A stretch of DNA of 64,000 nt from Leucosporidium creatinivorum (lineage: Eukaryota; Basidiomycota; Microbotryomycetes; Leucosporidiales; Leucosporidiaceae). Shown here one piece after another: positions 23,058 through 35,605 of this stretch (the stretch's first letter is position 1; each line of letters starts with the position of its first letter). The DNA lies in assembly GCA_001600635.1 (NCBI GenBank), contig BCKL01000013.1:1-64000 (forward strand), given 5' to 3'. The notes below the pieces were generated by a model. It was not told the DNA's origin, searched no databases, and saw only the letters and a list, made by a program, of their open reading frames with translations. The translations under genes were made by a program, and so were the position numbers.

Positions 23058-23771
23058 GTTGCGAGGTGAGCGTAAAGCGAGAGGGTGAGAAGCAGGGCGG
23101 ACCTCGACTTCCCTCTTGTCCTTCGCCACATCTTTGCTGTACTTCAATCCGGCCTCGCACTGCACTTGGATGGTCCAAGATGCTCTTTACACCTCTGCCA
23201 GCCCACTCTCGGCGTTCGATACCCGACTGAGATTCGTCGGCGGAGTAGACGCGTCTCGACTCGCTTCATCTCTACTCGCTGCAGGGCTTTGGGAGCAGCA
23301 GCCTCAGCGGGGGACACGTCAGCTCGCGTGAGAAGTCGCTCGACAGCCGTGGTTCGGGTGATTGGAAGAGGAAGCTTCGGCTTGGCTGCTCGGCGCCGGT
23401 GAGTGAGTAGAGCTAAGCCGCTTTCCCTTCTCGTGTTGATCGATGTACTTTAGATTGGTAGGAAGACTGTTTTTTACTTCTTGGAGCCCTCTCGAGCCGT
23501 AAGTACAACCCCTTGACCGACCTCTCGGCGCTTCGACGCTCTCGGTGCTCTGCGCCGCTCGAGTTCCGGTCGCTTATTACCAGCTTCCTGTACCGTACAG
23601 ACTTCTCGCATCGACAACACTGTCCTACAGCAGCTCTTAGCGCCACGCCCACGCCGAGCGAGTCGTCATTTCCCAAGCCGAAGAAGCGCCGAGACTCTGG
23701 CGATGGAGAGATTGGTGGGGCCAGCAACTCTTTCCTTTCCTCCACCACCTCCCCAGACCAACACGAGCGGG
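23058..23771. promoter_or_regulatory. Divergent upstream region, ERG26 / GH32
   Basis: 714 bp separating two divergent ATGs. Overlapping short open frames show no family resemblance. An ATG at 23703 lies in frame with the GH32 gene but would precede the signal peptide by 23 residues, so it was not chosen. Confidence 0.4.
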
Positions 23772-26700
23772 ATGAACGCTTTACATCTCGCTGTAGGAGC
23801 TCTACTACTCAGCGCCAACTCGGCAGCATGTGCACCGTCTCTCGCCCTTCGCGACGGCTTCGATCCAGCAGGCCTCGCCGCCAACTCGACTTCCACCGCA
23901 ACAGCTCTGAACAGTACCGCTACGGCTACCATGTCTCCCAAGAACTCGACCTCGTCTACCGAATGCTCCCTCGACCAGACCATCGGGCCCGGAAACCTTA
24001 CCCTCTGCGGCAACTCGACACTCTTCAACGTCTGGCGACCCAAGGCTCGTATCCTGGGCCCGAACAGTTTCATGAACGACCCAATGGGAGCGTGGCAAAG
24101 GGAAGACGGCTCCCTGCACATCGGCTGGCAGTGTCATCCTCAGGTGAGCTCGGCGCCTTCACCGAGAGACCGCCGCTGACCGCTTCCTTCCTCTAGCATA
24201 TCCAATGGGGAAACATCAGCATGTGCGCTGCTACTTCGACTGATCTGGTCACCTACAGCGACCTCAACAAGACTATTGTTGGTCACCCACAGCTTCGTCG
24301 CGCCTGCTTTCGCTGACCTTGGCCTCTCCTCATTCGCCTTGCTCCCTCATGTCCAACTTGCCTTCTTTCGCATTGTCACTCACTGACAGTGGCCATCCGA
24401 GATCTACGACATTCGTGGCGTGTTCGACGGCACGATTATCAAGGACGGCTACGAGGGAAAGCCCACGATCCTCTACACCTCGACCTACCCCGGCGGTCCT
24501 CTTGGCGCGACAGTCAAGGAGGTAGAGGGCGTTGAGACGCAAAGTATTGGTGGGTGTTGCCATTCTCTTGATCTCGCCCCGCCCCGCCGAGCTAACCCTC
24601 CGCCACCGTGTAGCCTACACCGAAAATGAGGGAAAATCTTGGATCAAGCTACCGTACTCGGCTGGCGGCAACCCCGTCATCTACGAGTGGCCCATGCAGA
24701 ACCTCAGTACGCTTCTCTCGTTTGATCTCAAGCTCAGTTCGCTGACCCTTCTTGCTCGGCAGCTGGCTTCCGCGATCCCTACGTCTTCAGTTCGCCTCGC
24801 CTGGCCGCTCTCCTCGCCAATTCCAACACGTCCACCAGCTCTGCGACCCCCAACTCGACCACCAACTCCACGAGCACCAACTCAAGCACCAACAGCACCG
24901 AGTCGAAGCTCTTTGCCACCATCTCGGGCGGCGTGCACGATGAAGGAGCGAAGCTCTTCCTCTACCGCCAGAACGAGACCGGCAACGTGCTCAACTGGGA
25001 CTACATCTCGCCGCTTCTGGAGATCAAAGTCAACTCGAGCTGGAGCGAATGGTCAGGAAGTGAGTCTCGTCGTCTCGCCTCTCCCGGCTCGGACTGCTCT
25101 TCGCCGAAGTCGCTGACCTGGTCACTCTCTCTCAACAGACGGCGGAAACAACTTGTGAGTCGTGATTGGCTGCTTGAAAGCCTACTACGTAGCGCGCAAG
25201 GCTGACCTACTCCCCTCCTCGCAGCGAGACGGCTTCGGTCAATCGGCTCAACGCTTCGGGGGATGCCTTCGACGCTGGAGAAGATGCAACTGCGGTCGAC
25301 TTCCTCTCATTCGGTACCGAGAATGGTGAGCTCGCGTTACACCTGGTGTCTACCTCTAGCCGAACGAAATGACTGACCGCCTTGCTCTTCTTTCGCAGGT
25401 CGCGACGAGATCCACCAGAAGCATTGGGCGCTGTGGGCTGCCGTCAACTACAATTCGACTGGCAACGGTACTGTTACCTCTGACATCCTCTACGCGTAAG
25501 CTGTGCGACCCTCACGCGAAGACGCCGCATCGCCGAACTCTCTCGCTAATGTCCCTCACGCACTACAGCGGCGTGACCGACTGGGGCCAGAGCTACGCCT
25601 TCGTCAACTTCCCCTACAACGGCAGTCGCCAGATCGGCATCGGATGGACCTACGAAGGCGACACGACGGGCGCCCTCGCCAAGCAGCAAGGCTACCAGGG
25701 AGCCCTCACCGCGATGCGAGACGTCTTCGTCAAGTACACGCCCAACGTCGACCCCACCGACCCGGACCTCGGCGTCAAGGCTTCGTGGGGCGTCAAGAAC
25801 GAGTCTGATGGTAGCGTCACCGTCTCCACTCTCGGCCAGCGCATCATTCCCGAGCTGCTCTCGGCTTGGAAGACGGCTGCCAACGTCTCGACGCACAACG
25901 CTACGAGCCTATCGAGCGACGGTTACCAGCCCTTCAAGCAACAGCCTACTGATCGCTACTATGTGCTGTGAGTCCTCTCGAGCTGCCACCTTGACCGGAG
26001 AGTGCGAGCTACTCGGCTGACGTCCGGGCTTTCTCCTCCTCAGCAAGGGCCAGTTCAACTTTGAGCGCAACTCGACCGGATCAGTCGGCTTCAGGGTACT
26101 CGCTTCTGATGCCGAGTACACCGACATCTTGTAAGCTCAAGTCGTCACTTCGTCCTCTCGGCGCTTCGCTGACCCTCGTTCGCTTGCAGCTATGACCCTG
26201 TCGCTCAGAACCTGACCGTCAAGCGCGAGATGAGCAGTCTCGTCAAGTCTTGTAAGTATCTTGCATCTGGTATGCCGAGCTAGAGATGCCTCGAGGTGGA
26301 TAGACGCTCTCGAACGAACGCCGAGCTGACCTCGGCTCCTCTTGCTCGCAGACGACAACACTACCGAGCTCGGCAAGCTCAAGCTTTGGCGGACGCTCGA
26401 CTCGAACATGACGACTCTCAACCTCACGGTCATCGTCGACAACTCGGTCCTCGAGGTGCACGCCAACGACGAGTTCGCTTTGACTACTCGGGTCTACCCC
26501 TGGCTCTCGAACTCGACCGGCGCTGGGCTGCTCGCTTCCAACGTCTCGGGAGTGGCTGTCAAGGTGTCCGACCTCGAGCTGTGGGATGGCTTGGGTGAGT
26601 TATCATCACCAGCAGCCAGCTCTGGACTCGACTGATTCAGCTGCCCTTCCCTCAGTCAACGCCTGGCCCGAGCGGCCCGCCAACTCCAGTACTGGCCTTG

Positions 26701-26806
26701 TCTGGTGAGTAGCAAGTCTCGTCGTCGCTAAAGAGATGCTAACTTGCCTTTCGCTTGCAGGGATGGGCCCGCTGCTGCCATTCATGGACTCTGGTCGGGC
26801 ATCTGA
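23772..26806 (+). CDS. Secreted glycoside hydrolase family 32 (invertase/inulinase-type beta-fructofuranosidase)
   Basis: About thirteen exons encode roughly 700 residues. The start gives a signal peptide, NALHLAVGALLLSANSAACA. The catalytic nucleophile lies in FMNDPMGAW (the NDPxG motif). The transition-state aspartate is in GFRDPYVF. The likely acid/base glutamate is in NNFETASVN, where other members have an E-C-P type motif. SYAFVNFPYNGSRQIGIGW and a C-terminal beta-sandwich (LTVIVDNSVLEVHANDEFAL) complete the fold. Many N-x-S/T sites, including a run rich in Asn/Ser/Thr after the RDP region, point to heavy glycosylation outside the cell. The enzyme should release fructose from sucrose or fructans; which one cannot be told. 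Some fungal relatives lack the E-C-P cysteine, so activity is still expected. Confidence 0.9.
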
Positions 26807-27667
26807 GTGAAGAGCCTCTCGCCTGCCCTTCGGCGTTGCGCACGGGCCTCGATTACCCTAGCTCAAAAGCTGCTATGCTGCTGTACATACCTCAGAATTC
26901 TGAGCATAACCTGCTACCTATGGCCCTGTACCGTGTGGTCGAGAGAGCGCTGCGAAGGCTGAAGCAAAAGGATCGCCGAAGCGCCGGGCCAGCCTTGCCG
27001 GAGAGGCCCGAGCGGCGGCTGAGGCTCAAACTCGGAGGAGAGTACAGTCCGTTGTCTGTAGCTCTTCCAGGAGGTAACGTAGCATCTTGTAACAAGCTAC
27101 AAAAACGAAGCCTCGATTTGGGGTGGCCTTCTCAGAAGTCCTTCGCTAGGGGCTACCTACCCCACTTCTTTCGTGAGTGTCTCCTCTTCTTATTCGGAGG
27201 ATTTGGCCTTTTCCGTATTTGCGATGAGGCGATGAGGCGATGAGCAGCTCGCAGGTCGCTCGGCGGTGGGTTCGGCGCTGGTCTCGAGGCCTCCCGGGCC
27301 AGCAAGAGGAGGCTCTCACTCTTACTGGGACCTCCATTCTGTTGGTAGACACTCGAAGTGTGTGTGTGTGCACTTGATCGGCTGCAGCGTCTAACGAAAG
27401 CAAACGCTGCCACCTCTCGGGGCTTGAGCGAGTCGACTCCTGAGTACCGAGTGAGCGAGGCGCTGAGCGCTGAGCTGAGCTGGGTTGCGACCGCGCGCTC
27501 GCAAGTTTGACCTCCTCCCATCCACTGGTGAGACGAACGGCACACTCGTCTACATCTCTCGTCTCTCGAACTCGACCCTTCCTCCCCCTCTTCCCTCGAA
27601 CGCCGACTTCTCGCTCCTTCCCCTCCTCCTCGCCACTTTTCGCTCAGCGCTGGACGACTACGCAACA
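26807..27667. other. Intergenic region with a short GT repeat
   Basis: About 860 bp. A small (GT)n tract lies at about 27358-27370. The first half has no recognisable gene. The last 200 bp are open in frame with the following gene (from 27485), but the ATG at 27668 is taken as its start. Confidence 0.4.
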
Positions 27668-30139
27668 ATGGCCGAAGCAGGGCAGGACCCAGCTACCATG
27701 CCACAGCAGGCCTACTATGCTGCACTCAGCCCTCAAGATCAAGCTCGGGCTCAGGCGCAGGCGTCGAGCGGTCTCCCAGCCGAGGGAGGCCAAGAGAACC
27801 CGGTGGACGCATCTGCCTACGCTTTACCTCACCAACAGGAAACAGCAGCCGGACCTTCGCCCTTCAAGCAGTACTCGCAATTCTATCCTCGCTCCTCTTC
27901 TCGCTCTCGCACTTCCTCCGTCGCCAGCCTTTCTTCCGCCCACGACTCGCTGGCGAGCACCGACCCCAGCGATGCGTTTGGATCCCCTCATGCCGGTATG
28001 ACTATGGTCGACAAGCATCCGATTCGCCTACACTCTTCCGGAGGTCAGTCCGGCTTCCTCGTCGAGGTCAGCGGAGGTGAGGACCCTGGGTTGTGGCCTG
28101 TAGCTTGGGATGAGCTCGTCGGGCTGCTATCCAACCGTGAGTGGATCGCGGTGGGAGCAGCTGCACGAGTCCTGTAGCTGACATTCGGCCTCTCGTAGCC
28201 TCAACGAGCGCACCGCTGCCGCCCGACCATCTCGTCTCTCGGCTGTGCGGCTTCACAAGAGGTGAGCGAGTGCCGGAATATATCTTCCGGGCGCCGGAGC
28301 TTACTCAATTCTACCTGCAGATCAACTGCCTCCCATGGGAGCTCGCGGCGGTCTACCGATGCGCGGCTACGGCGACTACTACGGAGCGCCGACGCCAACC
28401 TCGACGTCGAGGGAGGGCTACCCCGGCGTTACGACCAGCTTCGAAGGTCTCGCCATGAGCAACTCTCCACCCATGTGGACCGACGACGCTCGCTCTGTCT
28501 CGTCTTTCCCCACCTTCCCGAGCACGGCCCACCACCTCGACGACAACGCTTCGCTGGCCAGCTTCCCTCCCCCGAGCCACCGTCAACGTCCCAGCCTCGG
28601 CGGTGGAGGAAGGGTGTACTCGGATAGCTACATCACTCCCATGCAGCGCGCTTTCGGTCACACCCCTCCCAACTACGGCGGCCCTATGCCCCCTCAAGCT
28701 TCCTACCCTCCCTCGGCGATCCTGCCTCCACTCCCTCCTCTCCCGTACCTCTCCGACATCCCTCGTCGCCGAGAAGGACCTCGCGATGATCACCACATGT
28801 CTGGTCGTCGTGGCTACGCTCGGGAGGCAGGTCGTCCCTACCCTAGCCACTCCTCGGCGCGGTCGGTCTCGTCGATGAGCTCGGCGGCGATGGAGATGGG
28901 CGCCGGCGATTTCGCCGAGGCTGAGCCGGGCAAGCCTCTTCGCGCGTTGAATCGAGATCTCGAGACGTATGTTTGGAAGGAGGAGCAAGGCCAGCTGTAC
29001 CGAGTGAGCCCTGGAGCGGGACCCGTCAACGGCGAGCTCCTCATCTTCCCACCAGGATCCTGTAAGCTCATCTCGGCCTCGCCAGCGATACTCGAGCTGA
29101 TCGCTAGTCATGTACACCATTCAACAGACCATAAAGTGTACAAGGACGACCTCGAGATCATCCCTTCGGACGCTGCGCCTAGGTCGAACGACTGGATTCG
29201 CGGTCAGTCGTGCGTCACCGAGTGCAAGGGCTTCAGGATCGAGAACAAGGTACGTTGGCATACATTTCACGCTGCGACTTCAGCTCCTTTGCAGGCGAAT
29301 CATGCTGACCCACTCCACCTCTCAGCGCCCGGCGACGATTCGGCATCACTTTGCCAGCTGCAAGCTGCGCGAGACGCTCACCAGCGACCCCATCGGACGC
29401 CTCTGCAAGCTTCAGATCGACGCTGGAAAGTGAGCGGTCTCTCGCAGGAAAGCTGGACAATCGCCGAGCCGATAGCTCACCGTTCCCTTCGCCGCAGACG
29501 CCAGAAAGCCTACGTTAAGACTCGCGAGCACTCGGCCGACCGTGGAGGACAAAGCTATAGACCATCTTCGAGTCGCTCGTCGGTCAGATCCTCTAGGAGC
29601 GGCGACAGCTTCTCGTCGTCTGAGCACCTCGGCTTCAGCGTGAGCTTGCTTCTCAACTCGGTCGTGGCCAGAGCTGACTCACTTGCTTCCACAGCACGAT
29701 GCCGAGGATGCCGACTACCAAGAAGGCGACAACTGGGGCCACGAGTCTGCATCCTTCGAGGAGAGGAGCGGCGCCGAAGGACGGGTGAGTTCGCTGCTCG
29801 CCGAGGCGCTTTTGACGCGTATAGAGCTGACCGACCTTGCGACAGTCAGCCTACCAGGAGAACGAGGCGCCCACCGAGCAAGCCGTACTCGCCATGATGG
29901 GTGGAGGAGCAAATGGCGCTGACTTCGGCGGAGAAGGACACCCCGAGCTGGCCTCGGGAGACTGGGGGGTGAGCTTTCACGTGCTCAAAAGTCAACGTTT
30001 CGAATACTGTTACTTTTCACTACAGGGATGGCTCTCTACACACGGACTGGAGCCCCCCACTGGCGATTCTCGTCGACTTTCGACCCTCCTCCCGGACGAA
30101 CCTCAGACCTCTGGCTCCTTCCTCTCCATGGACGAGTAA
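27668..30139 (+). CDS. Unknown large low-complexity protein with possible C-C-H-C cluster
   Basis: About seven exons encode some 600 residues. The intron at about 28260-28330 (donor GTGAGC, acceptor CTGCAG) is needed to pass from CGFTRD to QLPPMGARGG. I do not recognise the family. A folded patch near residue 120 reads HPIRLHSSGGQSGFLVEVSG and DPGLWPVAWDELVGLLSN. A second patch near residues 370-460 reads VYKDDLEIIPSDAAPRSNDW, then GQSCVTECKGFRIENKRPAT and IRHHFASCKLRETLT. The spacing C-x3-C-x17-H-H-x3-C could bind zinc. Between them lie Pro/Ser/Tyr/Gly-rich stretches, and the C-terminus is acidic. A nuclear or RNA-binding regulator is possible, but this is inference. Confidence 0.65.
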
Positions 30140-30467
30140 TATTACCTCGGTCCTTTATCCAGCATCTGTTATCACCTGTCGCTTCCCCCTCCCCCCTACA
30201 TCTAATCCTCCCCCTCCCTCGGTCTCCCTTTACCGACGCTCCGAGCCCGGTACGAAGGCCTTTGGATGGTCGCTTCTCGCTCGCTTCTGGACACTCTTTT
30301 ATCGGTGCCAATATATCTAGAACTCGGATGACCCTTCTCGTATCGCGAACACGATCGTCTGCAATCTCCGAAAGTGGCCTCTTGACTCCTGCCTTGCGTG
30401 CGAGGAAAAGTTCCAAGCCGGGGTCTCAAGGTCTCCCTCCTCTTCCTCACACCACTTCATCACGAAT
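30140..30467. other. Intergenic region before ILV5
   Basis: About 330 bp, with a CCCTCCCCC-type pyrimidine-rich stretch near 30185-30225. No gene is recognised; the last part should be the ILV5 promoter and leader. Confidence 0.4.
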
Positions 30468-32604
30468 ATGTCGTTCGCTCGCTCCGCTACCGCTCTTAAG
30501 GCCGTCGCCCGCCAGGCTTCGCCTGCCGCTCGTTCGTACTCGGCTCTCGCTCGCCGTGCTGCTTCGGCCAGCGTCGCCCGCTCCGCTCCTGGCTTCATCG
30601 TGAGTTGCTGCTCGCTCACCTTTGTTACGCGTCTCGGGGCGCTGTGTTAGAGCAGTAGCTCACCTCTTGCACCTCTCGCCACAGGCTTCCCGCGGAATCA
30701 AGACCCTCAAGTTTGCTGGTGAGCAGCAGGCAGCTTCGAGCGATTGAACACGAAGGCGGAGAGCTGATCATCTGTCGCTGCAGATGACTCCGAGGTTGTC
30801 TACGAGCGCTCCGACTGGCCCCTTCCCAAGCTCCAGGAGTGAGTTCAGCTTGTCATGTAGCTTTGCAGCTTGGCCTGGAAGCTTGGACGACCGCGGTTGC
30901 TTGACTCGGGCTCGGGCGGGCGATAAGCAGTTGATTGACACATTATGCACCTCACTAGGTACCTCAAGGACGAGACCCTTGCCATGAGTAAGCTATACAA
31001 CGCTTCATTCACCTCCAATCGCCAGTCGCTAATCTCTCGGCGCTTCTCGCAGTCGGTTACGGCTCGCAGGGTCACGGACAGGGACTCAACGCCCGCGACC
31101 AGGGAATCAACATCATCGTTGGTGTCCGTGAGGGTGGACAGTCCTGGAAGGAGGCCATTGAGGATGGATGGGTGAGTTTCGCAGAGTTTAGCCCTCCGGC
31201 GCGATCGACGGGCGGAGATAGCAGGGACGTCGGCACCAAGTCGTGAAAGTTTCCTGGGGGTAGACCTGCAGGCGGCAGGGCTTCAGGCAGTTATTGCAGG
31301 GGCCGAAGATGACGAGATTATGGTGCAGGGAGCTGCAGGAGGACCGACGAGCCGAGAGCTACGAGCTAACCACTGTTTTGCTGTCTCGCGTTTGTGCAGG
31401 TTCCCGGAAAGACCCTCTTCCCCATTGAGGAGGCCATTGACCGTGGAACGATCATCATGAACCTTCTCTCGGATGCCGCTCAGTCGCAGACCTGGGAGCA
31501 GATCAAGCCCCTCATCGTGAGCTTCGGCGCTTTCGAGCCTTTCGGATCCCTCGCTGACCTCGGCGCTCCACCTTCTCAGACCAAGGGCAAGACCCTCTAC
31601 TTCGCTCACGGATTCTCGGTCGTCTTCGCCAAGGACACCGGAGTTGTCTGCCCTCCCGACGTCGATGTCATCCTCGTCGCCCCCAAGGGATCTGGCCGCA
31701 CCGTCCGCACTCTCTTCAAGGAGGGACGTGGAATCAACGCCTCGATCGCCGTCCACCAGGACGTTACCGGCAAGGTGCGTACCCCGAGTTCGTATACGAC
31801 GGAAGAGCTCTCGGCTGACTTTCGGTTCGCGCTGCTCGTAGGCCAAGGAGAAGGCTCGCGCTCTCGCCGTCGCCGTCGGATCCGGATACGCTTACGAGAC
31901 CACCTTCGAGAAGGAGGTCTACTCCGACCTCTACGGAGAGCGTGGTGTCCTCATGGGAGGTATCCGTACGTTGATCGAACTTCGGCTGGGAAACCGAGCT
32001 CGGCGCTGAACTTTTGGCTTGCAGAGGGAATGTTCAAGGCTCAGTACGAGGTCCTCCGCGCCAACGGCCACTCCCCCTCCGAGGCTTTCAACGAGACCGT
32101 TGAGGAGGCCACCCAGTCCCTCTTCCCCCTCATCGGAGCTTACGGTTCGTCTTTGACTCGGCGCTAGCTTGATCCGAGCTGCAGCTGACCTTCACCCTTC
32201 CTTCTCACTATAGGCATGGACTACATGTTCGCCGCCTGCTCCAGTGAGTCCCTGCCCATCTTCTCCAGCTCGGCCGAGCGCTGACCTCTCTCTCTCGCAG
32301 CCACCGCCCGCCGTGGTGCCCTCGACTGGGCTCCCAAGTTCGAGGCCGCCAACCGCCCCGTGTTCGAGGCCCTTTACGCTTCGGTCAAGGATGGTTCCGA
32401 GACCCGCCGCTCGCTCGAGTTTAACGGACGCAAGACCTACCGCGAGGACTTCCAGAAGGAGCTCGACGAGATTGATGCCCAGGAGATCTGGCGCGCCGGA
32501 AAGACCGTCCGCGCTCTCCGCGTGAGTTGATGTCATTCGGAGTGCAGTGTGCACCGAGACTGACGAGCTTCCTTCCCTTTGCACAGCCCGACGTCAAGGC
32601 CTAA
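30468..32604 (+). CDS. ILV5: Ketol-acid reductoisomerase, mitochondrial
   Basis: About ten exons encode roughly 405 residues. The N-terminus is Arg/Ala/Ser-rich without acidic residues (SFARSATALKAVARQAS), a mitochondrial presequence. The NADPH-binding Rossmann motif is GYGSQGHGQGLNARDQG. LYFAHGFSVVF, DVILVAPKGSGRTVR and the C-terminal knotted domain (YGERGVLMGGIQGMFKAQYE, ACSTTARRGALDW) fit class I-like fungal enzymes. It converts acetolactate and acetohydroxybutyrate to the dihydroxy acids in isoleucine/valine synthesis, using Mg2+ and NADPH. In budding yeast Ilv5 also packages mitochondrial DNA; nothing here shows that role. One intron (about 31172-31400) is much longer than the rest, near 230 nt. 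Confidence 0.95.
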
Positions 32605-32945
32605 AGCCTCTTCCCTTCTTCTTCTCTCTCGATATGACATGGCTAGCCGCTGCGCTGTTCAGCAGTGTATGTAAGGAATCACCAAAAGGTTCTTATACGA
32701 TAGCCCAGTCGCACTCTGCAGCGAAATTGAGGTTGAGTGGTTCGGAGAGTCAGCGCCGAGCGAAGCCAGCTCGGCGAGCTTTTAAACTCCTGGCAAGCGT
32801 ACAGAGCGCGAGAGCGAACCTCGTACTCTCTGGATCACCGAATCGCTGGCTCTGAGCCTCTATGGAGGTGCAGCTTATCGAGCCAAGTCGACGAGTTCCG
32901 CCTCGGAGCGGCTCTCCCTTCACCACAACCTCGCATCTCCTCGTC
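32605..32945. other. Intergenic region before the molybdopterin gene
   Basis: About 340 bp between the ILV5 stop and the next ATG. No gene or RNA is recognised. Confidence 0.4.
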
Positions 32946-35310
32946 ATGAGCTGTAGGCCGTTCAGTCGCCCGAGCAGCTCTTCTATACTCACACTATCAC
33001 TCTATCAGACTCCGTGGGCATTCTCACGGTCAGCGATACCTCGTTTCGAGACGGCCCATCGAGCGACAGGTCGGGACCCGTCCTGCGCGAGCTGCTCGAG
33101 TCGCTCCCTACATCGCCTTACAAGGTCATCAGCTCAGCTATCGCGCCCGATGAGCAAACTGAGATCCGCCGTATCGTCGAGCAGTGGTGCAAGGAGGGCG
33201 TGGATTTGGTGTTGACGAGTGGGGGGACGGGCTTTGGAGTGCGGGACTGCACACCAGAGGTGAGCAGGAGCAGCGAGGACGTTATGTACCTTCTCTGACC
33301 CTTCTCCCGCTGCAGGCAGTCGCCTCGCTCATCGACAAGCCGGCGCCGGGACTCGTTACCCTCATGCTCACCCATTCCCTCGCCATCACGCCGTTCGCCG
33401 CCCTCTCTCGACCAGTCGTAGGAGTTCACCTCAGAGAAGGAGCAGAAGGATCCGGCACCATCATCGTCACCCTCCCCGGCAGCCCCAAGGGAGCCAAGGA
33501 GAACCTCGAGAGCTTGCTTCGGCTGCTGCCTCATACCCTGGACTTGGTCGGAGGAGGAAGCGGCAGAGCGGTACACAAGGCAATGGGCGCTCCCGACCGA
33601 GGAGCTTCGACGCCTGCTGCAGCTCCAGTCGCTGCAGCCCCCGCGCCTACGCTCGGCGGCCACGGCGGAGCAGGCTGCGGTCACCACCACCACTCGCATG
33701 GCCATGCTGCACCCCGGCCTCGCACACTCCTCTCTCAGGATCCCTCAGCTTCAGTCGCAGCTCGCCAGCGTCAATCCCCTTACCCTCTCGTTCCCCTTCG
33801 CGACGCCGTCGACCTCGTCTTCAAGCACACCTACGTTTCGCCGGTGCAGACGCTCGCCGTGGAGGATTCGCTGGTCGGTCATGTACTCGCAGAGGATGTC
33901 GAGTCGGCACAGAACATCCCTGGCCGTCCCTCGACCAATGTCGATGGCTACGCCGTGCGCTGTGAGCTCGGCTCGTTTCCCCTTCCACCTCGGCGCAGCA
34001 CTGATTCCCCTCTTTCAACAGCCACCGATGCTTCTGGCGTCTACAAGGTCATCACCGAGTACCCTACTGCTCCTCTTCCCGCTGGCACCATCTACCGCAT
34101 CAACACCGGCGCTCCTCTGCCGCCAGGGATGGACGCCGTGATTATGGTCGAGGACACGGAGGTCGTGGCCAAGGACGGCGAGGAGGAGAAAGAGGTCAAG
34201 CTGCTCGCTCAGGTGGATAAGGGTGAGAATGTGAGGAGGGAGGGAAGCGATGTCAAGGTCGGAGAGAAGGTGCTGGAGAAGGGAGATGTCGTCTCGGCGG
34301 TGGGAGGAGAGCTCGGTACACTGGCTTTCATCGCCAAGCGTTCGGTGAGTGGTAGCTCTGACTGAGGTCGACGAGTCTCTGCTGATGGCTTGCTCCTGCA
34401 GGCCAAGGTCTATCGTCGGCCTACGGTCGCCGTCCTCTCGACGGGCAACGAGCTCGTCTCGATCCAAGACACCTCTTCGCCGAAGCACTCCTCCGCCTCC
34501 TTCTCTTCCATCGTCGACTCGAACCGTCCTTCGCTCCTCTCCATCCTCAAGCACTTGCATTACGACACGCTCGACCTGGGCATCATCGGAGACACGATGG
34601 CCGAGACAACCGCAGCGCTCAAGAAGGGCAAGGAGCAGGCCGACATCATCATTAGTACTGGAGGAACGAGTATGGGTGTTGGAGATCTCTTGAAGCCGTG
34701 CATCGAACGCGAGCTGAACGGCACGGTGCACTTTGGTCGAGTCGCGATGAAGCCTGGGTGAGCTCGCTGCCTCCTCCCCCCCTCTCGTATCGCGGAACTG
34801 ACTCGAATCTATCTACAGCAAACCCACCACCTTTGCTACCCTCCCCGCTCACCCCATGGCGCCGGACCAGAACCCCAAGCTCGTCTTCGCTCTCCCTGGC
34901 AACCCAGCTTCAGCGCTATGCACCTTCTTCCTCTTCGTGTTGCCCGCGCTCCGCAAGATGGAAGGAAGGCGCGAGTCTGAATGGGAGCTGCCTCGTGTCC
35001 CTGTCACTGTGAGTCGTGCCCGAGCTTATCGCCCGAGCATTCGGCGCTGACTCGCCCTCCCCTTTCGCAGCTCACGAGCGATGTACCCCTCGACCCTCGT
35101 CCCGAGTACCATCGGGTGTGGATCAGGCCTTCTGCTTCGGGTCTCAAAGCCTTCTCGACTGGAGGACAACGCTCGAGCCGAACCGTCAGCCTGGCCGGAT
35201 CGAATGGTCTGCTCGAGCTGCCCTCGTCGTCGGAGAGCGAGAAGGAGAAGAAGAAAGGGGATACCGTCCATTGCGTAGTGATTGGCGAGATTGGCTCGTT
35301 GCTGGCTTGA
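32946..35310 (+). CDS. cnxE: Two-domain molybdenum cofactor synthase (gephyrin-type, MogA-MoeA fusion)
   Basis: Seven exons (32946-32952, 33009-33259, 33316-33961, 34022-34344, 34402-34757, 34819-35008, 35071-35310) give 670 residues. The first exon is only ATGAGCT. The N-terminal G domain, about residues 1-185, reads [34 protein letters not shown] and [11 protein letters not shown]. It adenylylates molybdopterin. A linker of about 80 residues holds a His-rich run (HHHHSHGH). The E domain follows: [68 protein letters not shown]. It inserts molybdate. The order G-then-E matches animal gephyrin and fungal CnxE, not plant Cnx1. The product serves nitrate reductase, sulfite oxidase and xanthine dehydrogenase-type enzymes. 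Confidence 0.92.
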
Positions 35311-35605
35311 GCTGCAAGATCGCTCTACTTGACATCTCGGCGGGGCTGGCGAGCGGGCGGAAGGCAAAAGCTCGGTCTTGACTGGCGAGAGTCAAGTGCG
35401 GTACAGCTTTGTAACTCGAAAGTCATGTGTTGTCTGCGATCCTGTAGCTCAACGAATGACCCACCCGCGAAGACTAGTGAAGTCGAGTGTAGCGAGGCTT
35501 GGTCCCTGCAAAACCCGCCCGCCTCAGGCTGGCTAAGTCGCCTTTGACCCACGTCTGCCGCCTGCCCGCCTCACCTCGCTTCGCTACAGCTACTTCTTAC
35601 CAGCC

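Noticed and set aside
27358-27370. (GT)n microsatellite
   Set aside because: Only about six to seven units in intergenic DNA; too short to be notable.
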